A stretch of 64,000 nucleotides of DNA from Dissulfurimicrobium hydrothermale (GCF_022026155.1 NZ_CP085041.1:1396306-1460305), one strand, 5' to 3'. Numbered from the stretch's first letter, positions 17,365 to 26,737 are shown. The notes: a model not told the origin generated them from the letters alone. Program-made: numbers and translations.

Positions 17365-17378
17365 CAAAAGCAGGTTGT

Positions 17379-17407
17379 TTTTTAACATAAGGGGCTTCCT
17401 TTGACAA
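17379..17407 (-). promoter_or_regulatory. Probable promoter of tRNA-Cys
   Basis: On the minus strand TTGTCA (17407-17402) and TAAAAA (17384-17379) are 17 bases apart, ending 14 bases before the tRNA. The -10 box is imperfect. Confidence 0.4.
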
Positions 17408-17472
17408 GGGTCGGCAAGGTGCCATTGCTTTTAAGACCCTTTGTTTTTTAAGTAAGGATGTTCTTGAGGGCA

Positions 17473-18390
17473 TTAATCCCTTGGGACATCCATCATACGG
17501 TGGACGGCTTGAAGCGCCTTGATCCTGATCTCTTCGGGTACTGTTATCTGGTGTATTTCGTCTTCAAGCGCCTTGATTATATCCTTCAGATTTATCTTTT
17601 TCATGTCTTGGCAAATCAGATCAGGTGATGCAGGATAAAATTCCTTTTGTGGATTTTGTTTCTTTAGTGTATAGAGGAGCCCTATCTCGGTAGCTATAAT
17701 AAACTCCCTTTCCTTCGATTCTCTGGCATAGTCGATCATGCCTGTCGTGCTTCTTACCACATCGGCCATGTCAATGACTTCTGGTGGACATTCAGGATGC
17801 GCTATAAGTACGGCGTCAGGATGCTCGGAACGTGCCTTTTTGACCGCTGAAACACTAAGGTTGTTGTGAATAGGGCAATATCCAGGCCAGTAATGAATTT
17901 TTTGATCGGTATGTCTTTGCACCCATCGGGCCAGGTTCATGTCGGGCGTCATAATAACTTCCGGCGTCCCTAAAGACCTTACTACCTGGACCGCATTTGC
18001 AGAGGTGCAGCAGATGTAACTCTCGGCCTTGACCTCTGCGGTGGAATTTACATATGTCACAACCGGTACATCCGGATATTGTTTTTTAAAGTCCCTTAGC
18101 TCTGCGGCAGTGAGCATGTCAGCCATGGCACAACCTGCATCTATTACAGGCAACAGCACCTTTTTGTCAGGACATACGATGGCAGCTGTCTCGGCCATAA
18201 AATGTACGCCACAAAACAAGATGATATCTGCATTCGTCTTTGAGGCCTCGATACTAAGTGCCAGAGAATCTCCAGTTATGTCTGCTAGGTCTTGTATCTC
18301 AGGAGGCTGATAGTTGTGAGCAAGGATTATTGCATTTTTATCCGTTGCAAGCCTTTTGATTTTTAGAGCCAATTCATCCTGGCGCGTCAT
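17473..18390 (-). CDS. nadA: Quinolinate synthase A
   Basis: NadA is the [4Fe-4S] enzyme that condenses iminoaspartate with DHAP to quinolinate in de novo NAD synthesis. The 305-residue product shows ILAHNYQPPEIQDLAD, the three cluster cysteines in FCGVHFMAETA, CCTSANAV and HPECPPEV, and SHM-type substrate blocks. Length is normal for the bacterial short form. nadB and nadC are not in the window. The gene is separate from lolA by 30 bases and read in the same direction. Confidence 0.96.
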   Translation of the reverse strand: MTRQDELALKIKRLATDKNAIILAHNYQPPEIQDLADITGDSLALSIEASKTNADIILFCGVHFMAETAAIVCPDKKVLLPVIDAGCAMADMLTAAELRDFKKQYPDVPVVTYVNSTAEVKAESYICCTSANAVQVVRSLGTPEVIMTPDMNLARWVQRHTDQKIHYWPGYCPIHNNLSVSAVKKARSEHPDAVLIAHPECPPEVIDMADVVRSTTGMIDYARESKEREFIIATEIGLLYTLKKQNPQKEFYPASPDLICQDMKKINLKDIIKALEDEIHQITVPEEIRIKALQAVHRMMDVPRD

Positions 18391-18420
18391 ATCTTGATCC
18401 TTATTAAATTAATCGCTGTG

Positions 18421-19104
18421 CTAGTTATCGTCCGTTCTATATATATCAATTCCTTTTGGTGGAACGAATTTAAAGAGAGAGTCTTTAATGGCCGTATTCA
18501 CCTCAATGTTTTTAAACATCAAGTGGATCTTTCCACCAGTTTGATCTTCAAGCCACATCTCCTTTATTAGATGGGTCTTAGGATCAAGGCCTACCCAAAT
18601 CGTCTGGACCTGCCCGGCGTCATCAAGCGGTATGAGCTTTAAAGACCAGTTTGGATCAAGGCCGTTTTGTCCCCCTGGACCTACCAGAAAATATTTATTG
18701 ATATCTCCTTTGCCAAAGAAAAAGGCTCTGCTTACCTCAGAAGATAAAAACTGCTCCCTTGCCAACACTGTTACCTGTTTTGCCTCCGGTTCATATACAT
18801 AAACCTCGCTGCCAGAGGTTACGATCAATTGAGGCTCAGGTTGTTTGTATTCCCAGCGCATTAGGTACGGTCTTTTGAAATAGACCGTGCCTGTAGCTGT
18901 TATACTTTCATTTACGCTGGCTGGTTTGGTTTCCTGCACAAAATCAGCCTTGATGTCATTTGTTTTTTCATAACGTCTTTGGAGCATATTTGCCAGCTCG
19001 GTGACATGTCTCGCTTGGTCCTGTGCAAAAGATAAAGTGGAATTAAAAAATATTGCATAAAAAATAAATAAAATGTAGCAAAATAAATAAAACTTATTTG
19101 ACAT
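18421..19104 (-). CDS. lolA: Outer-membrane lipoprotein carrier protein LolA
   Basis: LolA is the periplasmic chaperone that carries lipoproteins from LolCDE to the outer membrane. The 227-residue product has a signal peptide ending near SLSFAQ, then ADFVQE, GTVYFKRPYLMRWEYKQPEPQLIVTSG and the Y-x-P-E pattern of the family. Its presence fits the Lol-type permease at 48.9 kb. It is the first gene before nadA on the minus strand. Confidence 0.9.
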   Translation of the reverse strand: MSNKFYLFCYILFIFYAIFFNSTLSFAQDQARHVTELANMLQRRYEKTNDIKADFVQETKPASVNESITATGTVYFKRPYLMRWEYKQPEPQLIVTSGSEVYVYEPEAKQVTVLAREQFLSSEVSRAFFFGKGDINKYFLVGPGGQNGLDPNWSLKLIPLDDAGQVQTIWVGLDPKTHLIKEMWLEDQTGGKIHLMFKNIEVNTAIKDSLFKFVPPKGIDIYRTDDN

Positions 19105-19492
19105 TTTTATAAAATTCCTTAAATAATAATTGATCTTTCATTTATATAATTATACCCTAACGGCCAATAAATCAATGCGGCGTCCCATTTGGCAATCCTA
19201 TAGCATAAAAAATATTTAGAAATACCAGTTGTAAGGTAGATAAATTAATCATGAGAACGATATGTTCCATTAATGCGTCTATCTTGTTTGCCGTGGCGGT
19301 CTCTTTGGATTGCATGGGTATATATAAGGTGTTATTTATATAATTGGCCTTAACTAAAATATCTTTTCAGGATTGGAAAGTGGGTCGCGATACCGACCTT
19401 CCCCCTATTCTTTTTAGTAAGACATTGTAATAATATCGCAAAGGGTGATTGTCAGAAATGCGGCCGAACAAGGTGGTATCGAGGTTTTTGTG
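19105..19492. other. Divergent intergenic region between lolA and the menaquinone operon
   Basis: This 388-base gap separates two divergent units and must hold both promoters. On the minus strand a TATAAT box is at 19154-19149 with a TTGATT 15 bases upstream, a poor spacing. A small hairpin (GGTCG/CGACC) lies near 19385-19400. I see no gene or recognised riboswitch. Confidence 0.45.
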
Positions 19493-19987
19493 ATGGCTCG
19501 AGTAGAATATGGAAGCATAGTCGTAATTGAATACCGTGTAAGGCTTGCCACTGGTCAGATAGTCGATTCTTCTGAAAAATCAGGCGGACCTGTAAAGTTT
19601 TTATGTGGACAGAGTGATTTTCCAAGGCCTGTGGAAGAAGGATTGATCGGCCTTGCACCTGGTGAGGATAAAGTAATAGCTGTGGCGCCTTTGTTCGGCT
19701 ATGGTTATTATGACCCAAAAAAGGTATATCTAGTCGCAACCGAACGTATTTTTGAAGAGATTGAGACAGGCAAGGTTATAAAGGTCCCTGACGAGTTCGG
19801 TATTAGAAGGGCTGCATTGGTGCGGTCTGTCTTGCAAGGGGCTGTGCTTGTGGATTTTAATCATCCACTTGCTGGGAAAACCCTCTATTTTGAGGTTAAA
19901 GTAAAGGATGTCTTTTATCCTGACCCGCAAAATAACAATAAAGGGGTATTCGCCAATGGAAACGGCATTGAAGAAGGCAGGGCTTAG
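19493..19987 (+). CDS. FKBP-type (SlyD-like) peptidyl-prolyl isomerase
   Basis: The 164-residue protein has the FKBP/SlyD arrangement: YRVRLATGQIVDSSEKSGGP, the inserted flap region, EEGLIGLAPGEDKVIAVAP, and the closing FNHPLAGKTLYFEVKVKDV. It lacks the His-rich metal-binding tail of E. coli SlyD. The ATG at 19493 with upstream GAGG is preferred over a GTG at 19445. Its last 32 bases overlap mqnE, so it is translated as part of the menaquinone operon; why a folding catalyst heads this operon is not known. Confidence 0.88.
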   Translation: MARVEYGSIVVIEYRVRLATGQIVDSSEKSGGPVKFLCGQSDFPRPVEEGLIGLAPGEDKVIAVAPLFGYGYYDPKKVYLVATERIFEEIETGKVIKVPDEFGIRRAALVRSVLQGAVLVDFNHPLAGKTLYFEVKVKDVFYPDPQNNNKGVFANGNGIEEGRA

Positions 19988-21041
19988 TGCGATATATGAA
20001 AAAATTATTTCAAATCAACGTCTTGATGCCTATGATGCCAAAAGGCTTTACGAGATCAATAATCTGCCGCTTCTTGGTTATTTGGCAAATATCGTCCGAG
20101 AGAGACTGAACGGCGATAAAACCTATTATATCTATAATCAGCATATAAATTACTCAAATATTTGTATAAATCTGTGTAAATTCTGCGCCTTTGGCAAGAA
20201 AAAGGGGGCACACGCAGCCTATGAGATGACCATTGGCGAGATAGTATCCAAGATTGAGGAACGGTTGAGCGAACCTGTCAGAGAGGTCCATATCGTCGGC
20301 GGAGTTCATCCTGATCTCCCTTATGAATATTATATTGATATGCTAAAGGCCATAAAGGCCGTTCGTCCAGATATACATATACAGGCATTCACCTGCGTAG
20401 AGATTGCCCATATTGCAAGGATGGGCGGAAAGTCTATAGAAGACGCCATCTCTGATCTTATTGCGGCAGGACTTGGCTCTATGCCCGGCGGAGGGGCTGA
20501 GATATTTAGCCCCAGGATACGTGAGCGTCTCTGTCCAAACAAGCTCTCCGGCGAGAGCTGGCTTGAGGTTGCAAAGACAGCGCATAGGCTCGGGCTGAAG
20601 ACTAATGCAACCATGCTTTACGGGCACATTGAGACCCTGGATGAGCGTATAGACCACCTGATGGCGCTGAGAGACGCCCAAGACGAGACAGGCGGATTCA
20701 TGTGCTTTATACCCCTTGCCTTTCATCCAAAAAATACTGAGCTCAACGGTGTTTCCATAACTGGCGGGGTCGAGGATTTGAAGATGATAGCCCTTTCAAG
20801 GCTCATGCTTGACAATTTTCCTCATATAAAGGCCTATTGGGTGATGTTAGGGCCGAAGATAGCGCAGATAGCCCTTTCCTTTGGGGCTGATGACTTAGAT
20901 GGTACGGTGATGGAGGAGAAGATCGCCCATATGGCAGGTGGTGAGACCTCTCAAGCCATGACAAGAAAAGAGATTGAAGACTTGATAAAACAAGCAGGCC
21001 GTATACCTATCGAAAGGGATACACTCTACCGACCTGTATGA
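19956..21041 (+). CDS. mqnE: Aminofutalosine synthase
   Basis: MqnE is a radical-SAM enzyme that joins the MqnA product 3-(1-carboxyvinyl)oxybenzoate with SAM to make 6-amino-6-deoxyfutalosine. The 361-residue product has the cluster motif CINLCKFC (C-x3-C-x2-C) in NYSNICINLCKFCAFGKKKG, GGVHPDLPYEYY and GGGAEIFSPRIRE. The shift from MqnC is shown by the 'AFGKKKG' context after the cluster. The start at 19956 follows AAAGGGG. Its stop overlaps mqnC by four bases. Confidence 0.93.
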   Translation: METALKKAGLSAIYEKIISNQRLDAYDAKRLYEINNLPLLGYLANIVRERLNGDKTYYIYNQHINYSNICINLCKFCAFGKKKGAHAAYEMTIGEIVSKIEERLSEPVREVHIVGGVHPDLPYEYYIDMLKAIKAVRPDIHIQAFTCVEIAHIARMGGKSIEDAISDLIAAGLGSMPGGGAEIFSPRIRERLCPNKLSGESWLEVAKTAHRLGLKTNATMLYGHIETLDERIDHLMALRDAQDETGGFMCFIPLAFHPKNTELNGVSITGGVEDLKMIALSRLMLDNFPHIKAYWVMLGPKIAQIALSFGADDLDGTVMEEKIAHMAGGETSQAMTRKEIEDLIKQAGRIPIERDTLYRPV

Positions 21042-22108
21042 AGGCGACCATACAAGACATCTTTCGAAAAGTTAGGGATCGGCAGAGGATAACTGGTGAC
21101 GAAGCCGTTTTTCTTTATGAAAATGCCGATCTCCTGACCCTAGGTATGTTTGCGGACGAAATAAGGCACTTTCTGCACCCCGAACCTGTCGTAACATATG
21201 TGATAGATAGAAACATTAACTATACGAATGTCTGCATATCGGGCTGCAAGTTCTGTGCTTACTTTCGGGCGCCAGGGGATAGTGCCGGCTATGTGCTCTC
21301 AAAAAGAGAACTGGGCCAAAAGATAGAAGAGACTAAGGCCCTGGGTGGCACCCAGATACTTCTTCAGGGTGGACTTCACCCTGATTTGCCGTTGTCTTTC
21401 TATGAAGACATGCTCTCTTTCATAAAAGGTTTCGATATACACTGCCATGCATTTTCGCCGCCAGAGATCATCCATCTTGCCAGGCTTTCGGGTCTTTCTG
21501 TAGCCGAGGTACTTCTTAGACTCAAAGCAGCAGGTCTTGATTCCATACCTGGTGGAGGCGCAGAGATACTTTCTGACAGGGTAAGGAATATTGTATCTCC
21601 AAAAAAGGCTGGCACAGACGAGTGGCTGGGTGTAATGGAGACGGCTCATAGGCTCGGGATTAGAACCACCGCAACTATGATGTTCGGTCACATCGAGACT
21701 ATAGAGGAGCGGATTGTCCACCTTATGCGTCTTCGTGAACTTCAGGACCGCACCGGTGGATTTACTGCCTTTATTCCATGGCCATTTCAGCCAAAAAACA
21801 CCGCCCTCAGTGTTAAGGCCGCAACAGCCCATGAATATTTAAAGCTCCTTGCCATCTCACGGATAGTCCTGGACAATTTTGCAAACCTTCAGGCCTCTTG
21901 GGTGACTCAGGGGCCAAAGGTAGCACAGATAGCCCTATCCTTCGGTGCCAATGATTTTGGTAGCACGATGATAGAAGAAAACGTAGTGGCCGCAACAGGG
22001 GTAACTCATAAGCTGTCTGAAGATGAGATAAGGAGACTCATCGTAGAAGCTGGGTTTTTGCCCAAACAGCGTCTTATGGATTATAGATTTGCGGAAAAAT
22101 CCAGATAG
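21038..22108 (+). CDS. mqnC: Cyclic dehypoxanthinyl futalosine synthase
   Basis: MqnC is the radical-SAM enzyme that cyclises dehypoxanthine futalosine in the alternative menaquinone pathway. The 356-residue product carries CISGCKFC in IDRNINYTNVCISGCKFCAYFRAPG, QGGLHPDLPLSFYEDML, SIPGGGAEIL and a GHIETIEERIVHL block. It is a paralog of the preceding mqnE, with which it overlaps by ATGA. The downstream deaminase gene starts 19 bases after its stop when read from the ATG at 22128. Confidence 0.94.
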   Translation: MKATIQDIFRKVRDRQRITGDEAVFLYENADLLTLGMFADEIRHFLHPEPVVTYVIDRNINYTNVCISGCKFCAYFRAPGDSAGYVLSKRELGQKIEETKALGGTQILLQGGLHPDLPLSFYEDMLSFIKGFDIHCHAFSPPEIIHLARLSGLSVAEVLLRLKAAGLDSIPGGGAEILSDRVRNIVSPKKAGTDEWLGVMETAHRLGIRTTATMMFGHIETIEERIVHLMRLRELQDRTGGFTAFIPWPFQPKNTALSVKAATAHEYLKLLAISRIVLDNFANLQASWVTQGPKVAQIALSFGANDFGSTMIEENVVAATGVTHKLSEDEIRRLIVEAGFLPKQRLMDYRFAEKSR

Positions 22109-22127
22109 ATATCCTTTAAATGAAGAT

Positions 22128-23381
22128 ATGAGCCGAATGAAGAGATTGGATAATAGAGAGACCTTACGCATCCATAGAGCCAGATGGGTGGTACCGGTAT
22201 CGTGTCCGCCTATTTCAAACGGCGCGGTTGTGACCTTTGGCGGGAAGATAATCGAGGTAGGCGAGATAAATAAAATAGCCCTTCGCTTTCACGGTACGAT
22301 CTTGGATCATGGGGATGTGATACTCTGTCCTAGGCTCATAAATGTGCACTCGCACATGGAGCTTGCTCCTTTGAAATATCGCCTTGAGCCCAGTGGTTCT
22401 TTCACTGGTTGGATACGGGCTGTTATCAAGGCGCGCAGCAATATCAATGCCGATGAGTTTAGGCCAGCGGTCGAGGCAGCCATAAATGAGATGACCTCAG
22501 GCGGGATAGTGGCGGTTGGAGATATCGGCAATACAGAGCTTATCCCTGAAATCGTCCTGCAGAACATGGGGCCAGGCATAAGGGGTATCTTTTTTAAAGA
22601 GATAATATGTCAGCAAAACGATCCAAGACCATTGGTAAATGACTGGATCAGTTTTACGGCTATGACGTCCGGCTGCTTTCATTTTACAGTTGCGGCGCAT
22701 GCACCTTATACAGTGTCTCCGCAGGCGATAAAGGTCATAAAGTCGATAAGTCGATTGAGAAAAAGGCCTTTTTCTATACATGTCGCAGAATCGTCAGATG
22801 AGATAGAGTTTTTGGCTGGCGGCAATGGTCCATTGAGAGAGCTACTTGAAGAAAGGGGGTGCTGGCTGCCTTTTTATGACATTCCCAAGGCTAGCCCTGT
22901 ATCATATCTTTCATCTCTAAATGTGCTTGACAAGGATACGATATGTGTTCACTGCGTACATTTGAGTGATGACGATATAGACATATTGGCAAGGGGTGGT
23001 GCTACTGCCTGTCTGTGTCCTAGAAGCAATTTTTTTTTAGGTGTAGGCATTCCGCCTGCCGAAAAACTGGTAAAGGCCGGCGTACCGATCGTCCTTGGAA
23101 CGGATAGCCTTGCAAGTAATGACAGGCTGTCCATATTTTCAGAAATGGCAAGCCTTGCGCGCATTGCGCCAGGACTTTCGACCGAGATAATTTTTAAGGC
23201 CGCAACCCATGGCGGCGCAAGGGCGCTTGGCATTGGTGAGGACCTGGGTGCACTTTCAGAGGGAAAGATTGCAGCATTTCTTGCCGTCAATGCCCCAAAT
23301 ATAATAGAAAGTGATATATATGATTTTCTGACAATGGGTTGTGAAGGTCCTGAAGTGAGGTGTCATCTGATCAATGGCTGA
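22128..23381 (+). CDS. Aminodeoxyfutalosine deaminase (amidohydrolase)
   Basis: This 417-residue metal-dependent amidohydrolase shows HSHMELAP (first metal HxH), HVAE, CVHCVHLSDDDID and GTDSLASNDRLS, as in the deaminases that turn aminodeoxyfutalosine into futalosine. The longest frame begins at TTG 22089 inside mqnC; I prefer the ATG at 22128, though its ribosome site is weak. Its position between mqnC and mqnA supports this role over other amidohydrolases. In this branch MqnB is still needed to remove hypoxanthine, but it is not seen here. Confidence 0.85.
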   Translation: MSRMKRLDNRETLRIHRARWVVPVSCPPISNGAVVTFGGKIIEVGEINKIALRFHGTILDHGDVILCPRLINVHSHMELAPLKYRLEPSGSFTGWIRAVIKARSNINADEFRPAVEAAINEMTSGGIVAVGDIGNTELIPEIVLQNMGPGIRGIFFKEIICQQNDPRPLVNDWISFTAMTSGCFHFTVAAHAPYTVSPQAIKVIKSISRLRKRPFSIHVAESSDEIEFLAGGNGPLRELLEERGCWLPFYDIPKASPVSYLSSLNVLDKDTICVHCVHLSDDDIDILARGGATACLCPRSNFFLGVGIPPAEKLVKAGVPIVLGTDSLASNDRLSIFSEMASLARIAPGLSTEIIFKAATHGGARALGIGEDLGALSEGKIAAFLAVNAPNIIESDIYDFLTMGCEGPEVRCHLING

Positions 23382-24246
23382 CGTCTTATCTAAATCGAGC
23401 CCCAAACCAAGGGTAGGGTTTGTAAATTTTATAAATACCTCACAAATATATATACCATGGAAGGAATCTGGCGGGGCGCCGGGCTGGGAGATAGTGGAAG
23501 GCCCACCTGTCTTATTGAACAGGCTTCTTGATGCAGGTAAAATTGAGGTGGGTATAGTATCGTCGTATTTTTACGGACTTAATTTTAAAAAATACCTCAT
23601 CTTTCCTGGGTTGTCGATCAGCGCAACCGGCACGGTCGGAAGCGTAACGCTCTTCAGCAAGGTGCCCCTTAAAAGGCTTCAGGGCAGGATTGTGATTGTA
23701 ACCCAATATTCTGCTACATCGGCAAATCTTGTGAAGATTGTGCTTGAAGACTTTTTGGGTGTAAAACCTATCTATATGACCGGAGACTTCAGCCTTTTGA
23801 ACAAAAAAGACGTGGGGGCATCTGCCTACCTTGCCATAGGCGACGAGGCATTACGGCTGAGGGAGAGGATCGATTTTGATCAGATCGACCTTTCCGTTGA
23901 TCTCGCCGAGATATGGCTCAACAATACAGGACTCCCTTTTGTCTTTGCAGTGTGGGCGATAAGGAAGGAGTGTATTAAAGATACATCTGACGCATTGACG
24001 ATACTTTATAGAAAGCTGAATCACTGTCGACTTCAAGGCCAACAGGAGCTTGAAAGGATAAGTGACATTGCCGCAATCGTAATACCTATGGACAAGACCA
24101 AGTGCCTTGATTATTTAAGGGGTATTGAGCTTGATTTGACAGAGGAAAAACAAAAAGGGCTTTTGCACTTTTTTGATCTACTTAACAGACGTGGTGATTT
24201 CCCAAAGATCTCTTCATTATCTTTTTTTGAGGCCTTTGCGACATGA
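23374..24246 (+). CDS. mqnA: Chorismate dehydratase
   Basis: MqnA removes water from chorismate to give 3-(1-carboxyvinyl)oxybenzoate, the first step of the futalosine pathway. The 290-residue periplasmic-binding-protein fold shows RVGFVNFINTSQIY, GIVSSYFYG, GTVGSVTLFSKVP, TSANLVKI and the late LPFVFAVWAIRKE. It has no signal peptide. It overlaps the deaminase by eight bases and menG by four. MqnD is not in the window. Confidence 0.92.
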   Translation: MADVLSKSSPKPRVGFVNFINTSQIYIPWKESGGAPGWEIVEGPPVLLNRLLDAGKIEVGIVSSYFYGLNFKKYLIFPGLSISATGTVGSVTLFSKVPLKRLQGRIVIVTQYSATSANLVKIVLEDFLGVKPIYMTGDFSLLNKKDVGASAYLAIGDEALRLRERIDFDQIDLSVDLAEIWLNNTGLPFVFAVWAIRKECIKDTSDALTILYRKLNHCRLQGQQELERISDIAAIVIPMDKTKCLDYLRGIELDLTEEKQKGLLHFFDLLNRRGDFPKISSLSFFEAFAT

Positions 24247-24953
24247 TGTACTCAGAAAATGAAAAAAAACATTTCGTAAGGAAGAAATTTGCATCTGTCG
24301 CCGGCAGCTATGACCTTTTGAACTCGATCCTCAGCTTGAAAATAGATTCGTATTGGCGTTTAGTAACGGCCCGTGAGCTGGACGGATGTGAAGAGGGTCC
24401 GATTCTCGATCTGTGCGCAGGAACCTTGCCGCTCTCTCGCGAACTTGCAAAGAGAAGAAACAACACAATAGTCGCGATGGATTTTTGCTATGAAATGCTC
24501 AAATGTGGTGTTTTTAAGCTCAATGGCGATAAAAAGATGGGTTTTATTGTGCCTGTATGCGGGGATGGCGAGGAATTGCCTATATCGAATTCAAGATTTT
24601 CTGGGGCAACGGTGGCCTTTGGTGTTAGGAATTTGAGCCGTCTTGAAAAGGGTCTCAGAGAGATGTTGCGGGTGTTGAAACCGGGCGGAAAGCTTGTGAT
24701 TCTTGAATTCTCGCGTCCAAAGAACCATGCCTTCTCTAAGATATATAACGTTTATCTCCATAGGTTTCTTCCAGCACTGGGAAGTCTTATTTCAAAAGAC
24801 CGCGAGGCCTACAGATATCTGGCAGACTCAATTCAGGCATTTTATGAGCCCCATGTCCTTGCATCCATGATGCGAGGGGCAGGTTTTGTAAATATTAACT
24901 ATAGGCCGCTCACTTTTGGTATTGTGACCCTTTATACAGGTTTAAAGCCCTAA
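24243..24953 (+). CDS. menG: Demethylmenaquinone methyltransferase (UbiE/MenG family)
   Basis: The 236-residue class I methyltransferase carries the last step of menaquinone synthesis, C-methylation of demethylmenaquinone. Motif I is ILDLCAGTLPLS, followed by AMDFCYEML, AFGVRNL, LREMLRVLKPGGKLVILEFSRP and the closing FGIVTLYTGLKP typical of UbiE. It is the last gene of the operon (stop 24953) and converges with hpt. Confidence 0.94.
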   Translation: MMYSENEKKHFVRKKFASVAGSYDLLNSILSLKIDSYWRLVTARELDGCEEGPILDLCAGTLPLSRELAKRRNNTIVAMDFCYEMLKCGVFKLNGDKKMGFIVPVCGDGEELPISNSRFSGATVAFGVRNLSRLEKGLREMLRVLKPGGKLVILEFSRPKNHAFSKIYNVYLHRFLPALGSLISKDREAYRYLADSIQAFYEPHVLASMMRGAGFVNINYRPLTFGIVTLYTGLKP

Positions 24954-24964
24954 GGATGCGTTAT

Positions 24965-25525
24965 CTATCTGTCGGATGGCACAAAACCTATCGGTTTATA
25001 ACCAGGGTTCAATTTATATATACCTGGCAGATACCTGTATTGTTCGTTATAGTCAAGACCATATCCAACCAAAAAGCCATGTCTGATTTCGAAACCTACA
25101 TAATCGGCTTCTATCTCTACCTTGCGTCTTTCCTTTTTGTCGATCAGGCAGCAGATACGCACAGAAGCGGGTTCATGTAGCTTTAGCACCTCTTTGAGGT
25201 ACTTGATGGTATAGCCGGTATCTATGATATCTTCTACGACAAGCACGTCAAGACCTGTGATATCCAACTCTATATCCTTGCTGAAGGATATGCCGCCGGA
25301 TGATTCAGTCCCTGCATAGCTTGAAAGCCTTACGAAATCCAATTTGATTGGCAATTTTATGGCGCGGACCAAGTCGGCCATAAAAATAAAAGCGCCTTTT
25401 AATATACCGATCAATATCAATGGGTTATTCTGATAATCTTTTGTAATCTTTTCACCGAGCTCAAAGACCCGCTTTGCTATTGTTGAAGGTGAAAGCACTT
25501 CTTTTAATTCATCTTCCGTCTTCAA
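24965..25525 (-). CDS. hpt: Hypoxanthine phosphoribosyltransferase
   Basis: This purine-salvage enzyme makes IMP or GMP from hypoxanthine or guanine and PRPP. The 186-residue product shows ILIGILKGAFIFMADL, the PRPP loop VLVVEDIIDTGYTIKYL, and the C-terminal YVGFEIRHGFLVGYGLDYNEQYRYLPGIY. The start is TTG at 25525, supported by AGGAGG five bases upstream; no in-frame ATG fits. It could recycle hypoxanthine released by the futalosine pathway upstream. Confidence 0.95.
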   Translation of the reverse strand: MKTEDELKEVLSPSTIAKRVFELGEKITKDYQNNPLILIGILKGAFIFMADLVRAIKLPIKLDFVRLSSYAGTESSGGISFSKDIELDITGLDVLVVEDIIDTGYTIKYLKEVLKLHEPASVRICCLIDKKERRKVEIEADYVGFEIRHGFLVGYGLDYNEQYRYLPGIYKLNPGYKPIGFVPSDR

Positions 25526-25629
25526 AGTTTCCTCCTATTCCGATTGACAATATATTTAAAAAGATTAATTTATATAATTGTAATAAAATTTTACAATCTT
25601 ATCAAAATCATACAGGAAAAGGAGAGATT

Positions 25630-25857
25630 ATGCCGATTTTTGATTTCTTTTGCAACAACTGCAAAAAGACATTTGAACGTTTTGTCTCTTCCTTTAAAGA
25701 TGCAAACGATGTCCACTGCCCTTATTGCGGCGCAAGAGAAACGAAAAAGATGCCGTCGGGTTTCAACTACAGCTCGACCAGCCTGTCCAGCGGAAAAAGC
25801 GGCTTAAGTTCATCTTGCAGCGGAGGCGCCGGACATTTCGGCAGGCGTTTTGGTTGA
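25630..25857 (+). CDS. FmdB family zinc-ribbon protein
   Basis: The 75-residue protein starts MPIFDFFCNNC and has a second CPYCG pair, the FmdB zinc ribbon, followed by a Ser/Gly-rich tail (SSTSLSSGKSGLSSSC). The ATG at 25630 has AAAAGGAG upstream; longer frames are spurious. FmdB proteins are put forward as regulators, but no target is known here. Confidence 0.88.
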   Translation: MPIFDFFCNNCKKTFERFVSSFKDANDVHCPYCGARETKKMPSGFNYSSTSLSSGKSGLSSSCSGGAGHFGRRFG

Positions 25858-25903
25858 GCTTAACAAAAGAGCTCAGGCCGTGTGCCTGCATGACGCATGA
25901 CAC

Positions 25904-25940
25904 AAGAGGTCGGGCATGTTCATCGCCTGGCCTCTTTATT
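25904..25940. terminator. Terminator between convergent FmdB and mlaA genes
   Basis: A 12-bp stem (with two or three G-T pairs), AAGAGGTCGGGC against GCCTGGCCTCTT, closes a 9-base loop and is followed by TATTTATT. It lies just before the mlaA stop, so it can serve both strands. Confidence 0.7.
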
Positions 25941-25942
25941 TA

Positions 25943-26722
25943 TTACTGCCTTATCAGACCTGCCCTATATTGTGCATATGCATCTCTTGTAAAAAGATAT
26001 GGATCAATGGCCTCTCTTTTGATCTTTTCATATTCTCCCATATGAAGAGATATGTAATTAACCCTGACAACCCCTTCCGTCCCCCAATATTCAGCCGTAG
26101 TGAGGAGATATGTCATCGGATCGGGCAAAAAATCCACCACAATCCCGATCCCATCCCTTAGGCTTGACGGCCCAAAAAACGGCAGCACCAGATAAAAACC
26201 TGGACCTGCACCATAGCGTCCGAGCGTTTGGCCGAAATCTTCCTGTTTTTTTGGGATGTCCCAAAAATTTCTTGCCGGATCAAACAAACCCCCTACTCCA
26301 TAGATACTGTTTATGCAGAAGCGGGTAAACTCATTGGAGGCATCGCTTATCCTTCCCTGGAGGAGACAGTTGCTAAGCCTTATAGGCGTAGCAAGATTTG
26401 AAAAGAAGTTAGAGACCGATATCCTGGCCGTCTCAGGTATTACAAAAGAATATCCCTTTGCTATAGGTTTAAAAAAATAAAAATAAAGTTTATCATTTAG
26501 CTGAAACATGATGCGATTGAATGGCTCTATAGGGTCTGGCATCGATGCGATGGCCTTCTCATATTCTTCATCTTGGTTGTTCGATTCAGAATCGAATGGT
26601 TTGGCGATGGAAGTTGCACCTTGTGCGTCATTTGCGGATACATCGTTTACAACGAACAGAGCCTGGTTTATGCACAGCAAAGATACGACTATTGGCAAAA
26701 CGGCAGCGTGCGACAGTTTCAT
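25943..26722 (-). CDS. mlaA: Outer-membrane phospholipid-removing protein MlaA (VacJ)
   Basis: MlaA sits in the outer membrane and extracts misplaced phospholipids for transfer to MlaC. The 259-residue product has a signal-like N-terminus, PDPIEPFNRIMFQLNDKLYFYF, the RFCINSIYGVGGLFDPA block and FGQTLGRYGAGPGFYLVLPFFGPSSLRDGIG, all signatures of MlaA. GGAGGG precedes the ATG. The lipobox is not canonical at the Cys near residue 17, so lipidation is uncertain. It ends the operon mlaE-F-D-C-CNB-mlaA. Confidence 0.92.
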   Translation of the reverse strand: MKLSHAAVLPIVVSLLCINQALFVVNDVSANDAQGATSIAKPFDSESNNQDEEYEKAIASMPDPIEPFNRIMFQLNDKLYFYFFKPIAKGYSFVIPETARISVSNFFSNLATPIRLSNCLLQGRISDASNEFTRFCINSIYGVGGLFDPARNFWDIPKKQEDFGQTLGRYGAGPGFYLVLPFFGPSSLRDGIGIVVDFLPDPMTYLLTTAEYWGTEGVVRVNYISLHMGEYEKIKREAIDPYLFTRDAYAQYRAGLIRQ

Positions 26723-26737
26723 AGTCCCTCCGGTAAA

